A stretch of 6,943 bases of DNA from Tardiphaga sp. (GTDB lineage Bacteria; Pseudomonadota; Alphaproteobacteria; Rhizobiales; Xanthobacteraceae). The notes beneath the pieces are model-generated. The model saw nothing but the letters and a program-made list of their open reading frames with translations. It did not search any database and was not told the origin of the DNA. Location of the stretch: NCBI GenBank assembly GCA_028290325.1, contig JAQGJY010000203.1, positions 1-6,943 of the forward strand, in the 5' to 3' direction. Made by a program: the position numbers and the translations under genes. Shown here piece by piece: positions 1 through 5,606 of the stretch (the first letter of the stretch is position 1; each line of letters begins with the position of its first letter).

Positions 1-219
1 GGGGCTGGTTTATCCAGCTAGAATTACAACCTCGGTCGCCCATCCAGATTTCGATGCCACATTGTGGTAACACGCCGCTGCTCATAGCGGTCTGGTTGCA
101 GGTTCAAGTTTAGCCGAACCCACTAACACCCACATCGCAGGGTGCGAGGCAGCGTATGTCGTGAGACCTGCCGGTCAGGCCATAACCTGGCGGCAGCTAC
201 TCCAAAGCCATCAACTTGA
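1..219. other. Hairpin-rich non-coding stretch downstream of ssuD
   Basis: No convincing gene was found here, but inverted repeats are unusually dense. On the plus strand I see GCTGG/CCAGC at 4-8 and 14-18. CCAGA (44-48) pairs with TCTGG (91-95) and encloses two further hairpins, CCAC/GTGG at 57-67 and CCGCT/AGCGG at 75-90, a layout like a three-way junction. Further pairs are GGTTC/GAACC at 101-120, CACCC/GGGTG at 127-144 and a long hairpin at 168-196. Two short reading frames run off the left edge: plus strand 3-113 (36 codons, stop TAG) and minus strand from ATG at 85 (28 codons). Neither has a clear ribosome binding site. The stretch could be a structured RNA, part of a mobile element entering from the left, or ordinary intergenic DNA. 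I do not recognise the family. Confidence 0.35.
168..196 (-). terminator. Candidate transcript-end hairpin after ssuD
   Basis: CTGCCG (168-173) pairs with CGGCAG (191-196), and CAGG (176-179) with CCTG (186-189). The two stems are separated by a small 2/1 internal loop and closed by a six-base loop. It starts 23 bases after the ssuD stop codon on the minus strand, a position suited to ending the transcript or protecting its 3' end. No T-tract follows on the minus strand, so it is not a classical rho-independent terminator. Confidence 0.4.
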
Positions 220-1389
220 CTAACCACTCGCCGTCGCGGACGGACGCGCTTCGTTGGCGATGGTCTCGCCAAACGGACCGGTGTTGACCCGCAATTCCGC
301 GACGTTGCTGGCCTGATTCACGGACAGAAGCGGAAACACCAATTCGGCAAATCGATAGGCTTCCTCGAGATGCGGATAGCCCGACATGATGAACGTATCG
401 ACGCCGACATCCTGATATTCACGTATACGCGCGGCAACCGTTTCCGCATCACCGACCAGCGCCGTACCCGCGCCACCGCGCACAAGGCCGACGCCGGCCC
501 ATAGATTCGGGCTGATTTCCAGTTGATCGCGACGGCCGCCATGCAACTCGGCCATCCGTTTTTGGCCGACCGAATCCATCCGCGCAAATATCTTTTGCGC
601 CGAGGCAACGGTCTCATCTGTGACGTACTGGATCAATTCGTCGGCTGCTTTCCACGCCTGTTCGTTCGTCTCGCGAACGATGACATGCAAACGAATACCG
701 AATGACAGCTTGCGGCCGCGTTTGTCAGCGGCAGCCTTAACGCGCGCGACTTTCTCGGCGACCGCGGCCGGCGGCTCACCCCAGGTGAGATATTTGTCCA
801 CGGCATCGACGGCGACATCGATGCCGGCATCCGACGAGCCGCCGAAATAAAGCGGCGGGCGTGGCGACTGCACCGGCCGAAACAACAGGCGCCCGTCATG
901 AATCTTGATGTGCTTGCCATCGGTATTGACCGTTTTCCCGGCAAGTAGATCGCTATAGACGTTCAAAAATTCACGCGTCACTTCGTAACGCTCAGCATGA
1001 TTGAGAAAGATGCCGTCGCCGGCATTTTCGACCGGATCGCCGCCGGTCACGACGTTGACCAATAATCGCCCATTGGTGACGCGGTCCAGTGTTGCCGTCA
1101 TGCGTGCTGCTACGCTCGGCGATTGCAGACCGGGCCGCACGGCGACGAGATATTTCAGCCGCTCTGTCCACGGCGCGATCGCCGATGCGACCACCCATGA
1201 ATCCTCGCAGCTGCGGCCGGTCGGCAGCAACACGCCGAAATAGCCAAGTTGATCCGCCGCTTGTGCGATCTGGCGCAGGTAATTGAAATTGACCTCACGA
1301 CCGCCTGTTGTCGTGCCGAGATAACGACCGTCACCATGAGTCGGCAGAAACCAGAGGATATTAGCAGACGTATTTTTCGAATTGCTCAT
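220..1389 (-). CDS. ssuD: FMNH2-dependent alkanesulfonate monooxygenase SsuD
   Basis: This 389-residue cytoplasmic enzyme of the bacterial luciferase-like (LLM) fold should use FMNH2 and O2 to oxidise alkanesulfonates, releasing sulfite and an aldehyde for use as a sulfur source. It aligns with E. coli SsuD (381 residues) at a constant offset of +7: Cys61 (C54, in GRSCEDSW), Arg233 and His235 (R226, H228, in GIRLHV), Arg304 (R297) and Tyr338 (Y331, in SGYPHLEE) are all kept, as is Trp203 (W196). The VVTGGDP and GGSSDAGI segments fit flavin phosphate binding. The conserved GPFGE tail motif lies at 371-375. The ATG at 1389 overlaps the stop of the upstream binding-protein gene by four bases (ATGA), which suggests translational coupling. 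Its own Shine-Dalgarno sequence is weak (AGG only three bases before ATG), which fits coupling. The flavin reductase SsuE it needs is not in the window. The assignment is firm. Confidence 0.95.
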   Translation of the reverse strand: MSNSKNTSANILWFLPTHGDGRYLGTTTGGREVNFNYLRQIAQAADQLGYFGVLLPTGRSCEDSWVVASAIAPWTERLKYLVAVRPGLQSPSVAARMTATLDRVTNGRLLVNVVTGGDPVENAGDGIFLNHAERYEVTREFLNVYSDLLAGKTVNTDGKHIKIHDGRLLFRPVQSPRPPLYFGGSSDAGIDVAVDAVDKYLTWGEPPAAVAEKVARVKAAADKRGRKLSFGIRLHVIVRETNEQAWKAADELIQYVTDETVASAQKIFARMDSVGQKRMAELHGGRRDQLEISPNLWAGVGLVRGGAGTALVGDAETVAARIREYQDVGVDTFIMSGYPHLEEAYRFAELVFPLLSVNQASNVAELRVNTGPFGETIANEARPSATASG

Positions 1390-2345
1390 GAACCTGACTT
1401 TCGTGCAACGAGAGAGACTGTGATCGGCTTCGGGATCAGACCCAACTTCAAAAACGTATCGGCCAATTGCTGTTGAGCGGCGATTACGCCGTCATCGATA
1501 GGTTTTATGCCGTAGGATTGTCGTGTCAGTGCCAATTCGATCACCGGCACAGGAAGTCCAACCGATGGAGCGAGTTGCTGCGCGACAGCAGAGATGTCGG
1601 ACTTGGCCCAGGAATCGATCTCGCGCAGCTGATCGATCACGACGTCCAGTACTTTTGGTTCGGTTTCGAGAAATTTCTGCGACGACAGATAGAACTGGTG
1701 ATTGTCGACCACGCCGGTACCGTCCGCCAACGTCCGTGCGCCGATCGCTTTTTCGACGGCCGCCTGGAACGGATCCCAGATCACCCAGGCATCGACAGAG
1801 CCACGCTCGAAGGCGGCACGGGCATCCGCCGGCGCGAGAAACACCGGCGTCACGTCGCTATACTTGACGCCGGCCTTTTCCAATGCGCGGACGAGTAGAT
1901 AATGCACGTTTGAGCCTTTGTTGAGGGCAATCGTCTTGCCCTTCAGATCGGCCACAGTTGTCAGCGGGCTGTCCTTGGCGACGAGGATCGCCTCGCCTTT
2001 CGGTGCCGGCGGCTCATAGGCAACATAGCGGATCGGTGCACCGGCAGCCTGCGCGAAGATCGGCGGCGATTCACCCGTGTTACCGAAATCGATCGCGCCG
2101 ACATTGATGGCTTCGAGCAGCGGCGGCCCGGACGGAAACTCGCTCCAGTTCACAATATAGCCGAGCGCCTTCAGCTTAGGTTCGAGCGTGCCCTTGCTTT
2201 TGAGCAGCACCAGCTTGCCGTATTTCTGGAAGCCAATGCGGACGGTTTTCTCCTGCGCGTTGGCCGCGTAAGCGGACGACGCCACAAGCGCGGAGACCAT
2301 TGCGGCGGACGCGATAGCCTTCAGAATGAGTCTGCGAATGTTCAC
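1386..2345 (-). CDS. ssuA: Aliphatic sulfonate ABC transporter periplasmic binding protein (SsuA)
   Basis: Starting at GTG 2345 gives 319 residues, the length of E. coli SsuA. The GTG is preceded by AAGGA with a seven-base spacer (2353-2357). An in-frame ATG at 2414 would add 23 residues ahead of the signal peptide and overlap the previous gene, so I prefer the GTG. Residues 1-27 or 1-30 form a Sec signal: basic NIRR start, hydrophobic core, and AYA or ANA cleavage sites. The mature protein has SsuA-family hallmarks: KTVRIGFQKYG near 33-43, EFPSGPPLLEAINVG at 69-83, FGNTGESPPIFAQAAGAP at 87-104, DLKGK at 133-137 and RGSVDAWVIWDPF at 181-193. It should capture alkanesulfonates in the periplasm for an SsuBC-type importer. 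The ATGA overlap with ssuD strongly supports the SsuA role. It is a tandem paralogue of the preceding gene. The exact substrate (sulfonate versus taurine or a sulfate ester) cannot be read from sequence. Confidence 0.88.
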   Translation of the reverse strand: MNIRRLILKAIASAAMVSALVASSAYAANAQEKTVRIGFQKYGKLVLLKSKGTLEPKLKALGYIVNWSEFPSGPPLLEAINVGAIDFGNTGESPPIFAQAAGAPIRYVAYEPPAPKGEAILVAKDSPLTTVADLKGKTIALNKGSNVHYLLVRALEKAGVKYSDVTPVFLAPADARAAFERGSVDAWVIWDPFQAAVEKAIGARTLADGTGVVDNHQFYLSSQKFLETEPKVLDVVIDQLREIDSWAKSDISAVAQQLAPSVGLPVPVIELALTRQSYGIKPIDDGVIAAQQQLADTFLKLGLIPKPITVSLVARKSGS

Positions 2346-2352
2346 TGTGATG

Positions 2353-2357
2353 TCCTT
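2353..2357 (-). promoter_or_regulatory. Ribosome binding site deciding the GTG start of ssuA
   Basis: The minus strand reads AAGGA, seven bases before GTG at 2345. This places the signal peptide at the very N-terminus and argues against the longer ATG start at 2414. Confidence 0.6.
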
Positions 2358-2392
2358 GGTGATGCGATGCGTTTCGGCGACAAGTGAGAGGA

Positions 2393-3343
2393 TCAGGTGT
2401 GTGTTGGCGTCCACACGGCGTCGCGGACATTGATCGCTTTCGGAATGAGACCGAGCCGATGAAAACGATCGGCGACGCCCTGTTGCGTGACGATGATCGC
2501 CTCGGTGATCGCGCCGATGGTGAAGGAAGCGCGATTGGCGGCGATGGTTTGAATCTCAAGCGGAATGCCGGTGACAGCCGTGAGCGATTTCGCCACTTCG
2601 GGACGGTTCGCCTCGGCCCAGGCTGCGGCTTTCGACAGTCCGTCGATCGTCTGTTGCAGGATCCGGCCGTTGTTATTTGCGAAGTCGCGATTGGCGATGT
2701 AGAACGAGTTCGTCTTCGTCACTTCGTAAGCGTTGACGAGAATGCGGCCATTCTGTTTTGCTTCGCCGATCGCGAAATAAGGGTCCCAGATCGCCCAGGC
2801 CTCGATGCTGCCATTGGCGAACGCAGGTCCGGCGTCGGGTGGCGTCAAATAGACCGGCGTGATGTCGATATAAGTAAGCCCGGCTTTTTCAAGCGTCTGC
2901 ACCACGAGATTGTGCGCGCTCGATCCCTTGGTGAAGCCGATGCGCTTGCCTTTAAGATCGGCAATCGTTCGGATAGGCGACTCTTTCGGCACGAGAATGC
3001 CCTGACCATTAGTGATTGGCGAGCCCGCCGCATAGACGATCGCGGCACCGGCGGCCTGCGCGAAGATCGGCGGCGAGTCGCCGACCGCGCCGAAATCGAC
3101 GCTGCCGACATTGATAGCTTCGAGCAGCGGCGGGCCGGACGAGAACTCAACCCACTTCACGCCGATGTTCTGCGTCGCGAAATGCTTCTCCAGCACCGCC
3201 TGTTGCCGCGCGATCACCAGCACGCCGGTCTTTTGATAGCCGATGCGGATTTCCTTCGGCGCGGTCTGCGCGAGGGCAGGGGTCGTGATACTCGCTATTG
3301 TAGCGGCACCCAATGACAGCTTCAGGAAGTCGCGCCGTTTCAT
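2393..3343 (-). CDS. SsuA-like ABC transporter binding protein with twin-arginine signal
   Basis: Three ATG codons in a row (3349-3341) follow GGAG. The third gives the best spacing (six bases) and a 316-residue product starting MKRRDFLK. A GTG at 3355 would add only four residues. The N-terminus is a Tat signal: Arg3-Arg4 in KRRDFLK, a mildly hydrophobic core and a TPALA|Q cleavage site near 25/26. The mature part carries the SsuA/NMT1-like fold motifs: EIRIGYQKTG at 31-40, EFSSGPPLLEAINVG at 66-80, FGAVGDSPPIFAQAAGA at 84-100, DLKGKRIGFTKGSSAHN at 129-145 and NGSIEAWAIWDPYF at 177-190. It is clearly paralogous to the next gene (47 bases downstream), sharing near-identical blocks in the ligand-cleft half. 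It probably binds a sulfonate or similar organosulfur compound for an ABC importer. Tat export suggests it folds before export, or it may simply be a lineage habit. Confidence 0.88.
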   Translation of the reverse strand: MKRRDFLKLSLGAATIASITTPALAQTAPKEIRIGYQKTGVLVIARQQAVLEKHFATQNIGVKWVEFSSGPPLLEAINVGSVDFGAVGDSPPIFAQAAGAAIVYAAGSPITNGQGILVPKESPIRTIADLKGKRIGFTKGSSAHNLVVQTLEKAGLTYIDITPVYLTPPDAGPAFANGSIEAWAIWDPYFAIGEAKQNGRILVNAYEVTKTNSFYIANRDFANNNGRILQQTIDGLSKAAAWAEANRPEVAKSLTAVTGIPLEIQTIAANRASFTIGAITEAIIVTQQGVADRFHRLGLIPKAINVRDAVWTPTHT

Positions 3344-3349
3344 CATCAT

Positions 3350-3353
3350 CTCC
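3350..3353 (-). promoter_or_regulatory. Ribosome binding site choosing among three tandem ATG codons
   Basis: The minus strand reads GGAG followed directly by ATGATGATG and then AAA. Only the third ATG (3343-3341) sits at normal spacing (six bases). That start also puts the twin arginines at residues 3-4. Confidence 0.5.
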
Positions 3354-3440
3354 ACATTGGGTGCGCCGGATCATTCGGCGTTCTTTCATGATGATGGTCA
3401 GCGGCTTTCTAGGTGTCGAGTGGTCCGCAAAAATAGCGAT

Positions 3441-3472
3441 AGCTGCGCTGCAATCTTGCAAGAAGCGCGGCT
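3441..3472. promoter_or_regulatory. Dyad upstream of the Tat-type binding protein gene (candidate operator)
   Basis: The arms AGCTGCGCT (3441-3449) and AGCGCGGCT (3464-3472) match as an inverted repeat with one mismatch. Offset within it is a 12-base palindrome, TGCAA-TC-TTGCA (3449-3460). Dyads of this size are typical of regulator sites, and a sulfur-starvation regulator of LysR type (CysB-like) would be plausible. Identity of the regulator is unknown. Confidence 0.3.
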
Positions 3473-3490
3473 AATGTTTCAATCTCGGCT

Positions 3491-3526
3491 CGCTCAGCAG
3501 GGATGTTTTTCTGTGATTGCTGAGCG
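3491..3526. repeat. Perfect 9-bp inverted repeat with 18-base spacer
   Basis: CGCTCAGCA (3491-3499) and TGCTGAGCG (3518-3526) are exact reverse complements. The site lies 32 bases after the stop of the upstream gene, so it may fold as a 3'-end stem in the transcript or bind a protein as DNA. No T-run follows on the minus strand, which argues against a standard intrinsic terminator. Confidence 0.45.
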
Positions 3527-3535
3527 TTGACTCTA

Positions 3536-3553
3536 CACGTTCTGCAAAACGTG
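3536..3553 (-). repeat. Small hairpin next to the stop codon of the upstream binding-protein gene
   Basis: CACGTT (3536-3541) pairs with AACGTG (3548-3553) over a six-base loop. The same spot contains a 10-base perfect palindrome, ACGTGCACGT (3549-3558), touching the stop codon. It could be a weak 3'-end structure; there is no T-tract. Confidence 0.3.
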
Positions 3554-3557
3554 CACG

Positions 3558-4478
3558 TCAGCGAATCTGAAACGACCGATCGACGATCGCCCCTGCATCA
3601 AGCTTTGTCTTGATGAGCCCCGAACGCAGATACAGGTCAATCGTCTTCTGCTCATCGGCGATCGCGGCATCGTCGATCGGCGCGATCCGGATCTTCGCGC
3701 GCGCCAGCCAGTTCAGCGGCACAGCCGGCGGGATGTTCATGAGCTTGCCCCATGCCTCCGCATAGGCCTGCACATTGGTCAGCGACCATGCCCGTGCGGT
3801 CGCCAAACGTCTCACGAAATCCTGCAATTCCGGCCGCTTGTCGCGGATCGCATCATCAGACGCGACCTGAAAGCCGATGCCCGGCGTCAACCCTTCCGCT
3901 GTGAGCACGCGGCGCGAGGAAAACAGCACCTCCTCCTGGCTGACATAGGGCTCCCATGTCGACCACGCATCGACCGAGCCGCGCGTATAGGCGACCTTCG
4001 CATCCGACGGCGCAAGGAACGTCAGTTGAATGTCGGACGTCGTCCAGCCTTTCGACTCCAGCGCGGCCAAAACCAATTGATGGCCGATCGAGCCGCGCCC
4101 GGTCGCTATCTTCTTGCCTTTCAGATCGTCGATGTTTTTGACCGGCGAATCCTTCGGCACCAGAATTGCGAGCCCTTCCTGCGTCTGGCGAATGGCAGCA
4201 ATCGCCTTGATCGGGGCTTTCGCAGCCACCGCAAAGGTGAATGGCGCGTCGCCGACCAACCCAGTCTCGATCGCGCCGGCGCTCAACGCCTCGAGCAATG
4301 GGGCCGCTGCTGCGAATTCCTTCCATTCGATCTTGTAAGGCACGTCCTTGAGGACGCCGGCGGCTTCCATCACTGCCTGCGAATTGCCCTTTTGGTCGCC
4401 GACGCGCAGGACGGCCTGCGCCTCCGCGTGAACCAGACCTCCGGCTAATAAAGCCGCCGCCAAAAGAAGCCGCATCAT
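3558..4478 (-). CDS. Divergent SsuA-like ABC transporter binding protein
   Basis: This 306-residue periplasmic protein has a short Sec signal (MMRLLLAAALLAGG core, cleavage near AEA|QA, 20/21). It shows the sulfonate/nitrate/taurine binding-protein pattern: VLRVGDQKG at 23-31, EFAAAAPLLEALSAGAIETG at 54-73, GDAPF at 76-80, DLKGKKIATGRGSIGHQ at 118-134 and RGSVDAWSTWEPY at 166-178. It differs from the two downstream paralogues at the ligand-cleft stretch (GDAPFTFAVAAKAP instead of G-[DE]-SPPIFAQAAGA), so a different ligand is likely. The ATG at 4478 overlaps the stop of the SsuD-like gene (ATGA), and the next codon is also ATG. This coupling suggests that it delivers the substrate oxidised by the SsuD-like and DszC/SfnB-like enzymes upstream. 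The importer's permease and ATPase are not in the window. Confidence 0.87.
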   Translation of the reverse strand: MMRLLLAAALLAGGLVHAEAQAVLRVGDQKGNSQAVMEAAGVLKDVPYKIEWKEFAAAAPLLEALSAGAIETGLVGDAPFTFAVAAKAPIKAIAAIRQTQEGLAILVPKDSPVKNIDDLKGKKIATGRGSIGHQLVLAALESKGWTTSDIQLTFLAPSDAKVAYTRGSVDAWSTWEPYVSQEEVLFSSRRVLTAEGLTPGIGFQVASDDAIRDKRPELQDFVRRLATARAWSLTNVQAYAEAWGKLMNIPPAVPLNWLARAKIRIAPIDDAAIADEQKTIDLYLRSGLIKTKLDAGAIVDRSFQIR

Positions 4479-5584
4479 TCCGCCGCCACGCTGCGCGCGC
4501 CGCTGCGTTCCGCGATTAACCGGCGCGTTAGCGGGATCAGTTCGCGGCCGTAATCGATTGCGTCGATCAGCGGATCGAACCCGCGGATCAGGAAGTGGCT
4601 GACGCCGAGATCGTAATAATCACCGAACACCTCGGCGACCTGCTCGGGCGTACCGACCAGAGCCGTCGAATTGCTGTTGGCGCCAGTCAGCGCCGCCATC
4701 TCGGTCCATAGCCGCTTGTCGATGCGGGTGCCTTGCTCGGCCAGCGAGAGCAGCCGCTTCGCACCCGCCGTGGCATGACCGTCCGCCGGCTTGCGGTAGC
4801 CGGTCTTGTCCTGCAGCGCCGTGGCGCGCGCGAGAATCTCATCGGCCTTGGCCCACGCCTTCTCCTCGGTGTCGGCGATGATCGGCCGTACCGAAAGGCT
4901 GAAGCGCGGCCTCGGGCGGCCATATTTCGCGGCGGCGGCGCGGACCCGCGCCGTCACGTCGCGCACCTGCGCGTAGGATTCGCCCCACAGCGCGAAGGTG
5001 TCGGCATGCTTGCCGGCGACCTCGATCGCGGCATCGGAGGCACCGCCGACGAACACCGAAATGCCATCGGGATGATACGGCTTGACCTGCGAGAAGCCTT
5101 TCTCGACCTGATAGTATTTACCGGCATAATCAAACGGCTTATCGCTTGTCCACTCGGCCTTGATGACATCGAGCCATTCGGCGGTGCGGGCGTAGCGCTC
5201 GTTCTTGTCGTCGATCGTATTGCCGTCCTGGCGCAACTCGGTGGCGTTGCCGCCGGTGATGACATGCAGCGAGACGCGGCCCTTTGAGAACTGATCGATC
5301 GTCGCGAGTTGACGCGCAAGAAGCGTCGGCGCGGTGAAGCCTGGCCGCTGCGCGATCATCACCTTCAGCTTCTCGGTGACGCTCAGCACATGCTGGCCGA
5401 CCTGAATTGCGTCCGGAATCGTCGAGTGAAACGCCAAGAGCGCGCGATCGAAGCCGGCGAGTTCATGCGCCTTGGCAACGGTTTCGATATAGGTCGGATC
5501 GAGGATCGGACCGTTACGGACGATCGTCTCGGACGAATTGTTGGTGGTTATGAAGCCGATGAATTCAACGGATGGGTTGGACAT
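4475..5584 (-). CDS. SsuD-like LLM-class flavin-dependent monooxygenase, divergent active site
   Basis: This 369-residue protein has the bacterial luciferase-like fold. The ATG at 5584 follows AGGAG with a seven-base spacer. An open frame continues upstream to 5833, but that part lies inside the previous gene and has low-complexity Ser/Thr/Pro content unlike the family. Kept features are the RPGFTAPTLLARQLATID block (80-97), VITGGN (108-113), GGASDAAIE (180-188), Trp200 in ALWGES, and STALVGTPEQVAE (306-318). By-eye alignment to SsuD places Ile56, Ser231, Arg233, Ala302 and Phe336 at the positions of E. coli Cys54, Arg226, His228, Arg297 and Tyr331, so all five known catalytic residues differ. 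It is therefore unlikely to be a standard alkanesulfonate monooxygenase. A reduced-FMN enzyme acting on another organosulfur compound, perhaps with the upstream enzyme, is my inference. It could be annotated loosely as SsuD or SfnG, but it does not closely resemble the SfnG sequence I know. Confidence 0.85.
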   Translation of the reverse strand: MSNPSVEFIGFITTNNSSETIVRNGPILDPTYIETVAKAHELAGFDRALLAFHSTIPDAIQVGQHVLSVTEKLKVMIAQRPGFTAPTLLARQLATIDQFSKGRVSLHVITGGNATELRQDGNTIDDKNERYARTAEWLDVIKAEWTSDKPFDYAGKYYQVEKGFSQVKPYHPDGISVFVGGASDAAIEVAGKHADTFALWGESYAQVRDVTARVRAAAAKYGRPRPRFSLSVRPIIADTEEKAWAKADEILARATALQDKTGYRKPADGHATAGAKRLLSLAEQGTRIDKRLWTEMAALTGANSNSTALVGTPEQVAEVFGDYYDLGVSHFLIRGFDPLIDAIDYGRELIPLTRRLIAERSGARSVAAE

Positions 5585-5591
5585 TCTTTGT

Positions 5592-5596
5592 CTCCT
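5592..5596 (-). promoter_or_regulatory. Strong ribosome binding site of the SsuD-like gene
   Basis: The minus strand reads AGGAG, seven bases before ATG at 5584, in the 22-base gap after the previous stop. This is the best Shine-Dalgarno sequence in the window. It fixes the start and rules out the 83-residue longer reading frame. Confidence 0.75.
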
Positions 5597-5606
5597 AGGT
5601 TGAAAT

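Larger units (their letters stand above)
3344..3557. other. Intergenic region with three inverted repeats
   Basis: These 214 bases separate the two blocks of same-strand genes. They hold three dyads (annotated separately at 3441-3472, 3491-3526 and 3536-3553) and no reading frame with both a ribosome site and independent support. On the minus strand a TTGCAA (3461-3456) resembles a -35 box, but no good -10 follows at 16-18 bases. I therefore cannot assign a promoter, although a second transcription start for the downstream trio would be expected here. Confidence 0.4.

Noticed and set aside
1..113. Plus-strand open frame (3-113) and minus-strand ATG frame (85-1) at the left edge, considered as partial genes
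   Set aside because: Both are short and lack ribosome sites or recognisable motifs. They overlap the hairpin-rich DNA, so they are recorded only under that region.
96..145. Possible tRNA-like T-arm (GGTTCAAGTTT) in the left region
   Set aside because: No matching acceptor stem, anticodon arm or full cloverleaf could be drawn around it.
2346..2414. Longer ATG start for ssuA
   Set aside because: It would put 23 non-signal residues ahead of a normal Sec signal and overlap the preceding gene. The GTG at 2345 has AAGGA at good spacing and gives the usual SsuA length.
2384..3316. Plus-strand reading frame of 310 codons opposite the Tat-type binding protein
   Set aside because: It is the antisense shadow of a well-supported gene in GC-rich DNA. 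The translation is Arg/Asp-rich with no family pattern and no ribosome site.
3147..3461. Minus-strand reading frame beginning MKERRMIRR upstream of the Tat-type binding protein, considered as a leader peptide
   Set aside because: It has no nearby stop and runs far into the binding-protein gene in another frame, so it does not behave like a regulatory leader peptide.
3491..3526. Intrinsic terminator reading of the perfect inverted repeat
   Set aside because: The loop is 18 bases long and no T-tract follows on the minus strand, so it was kept only as an inverted repeat.
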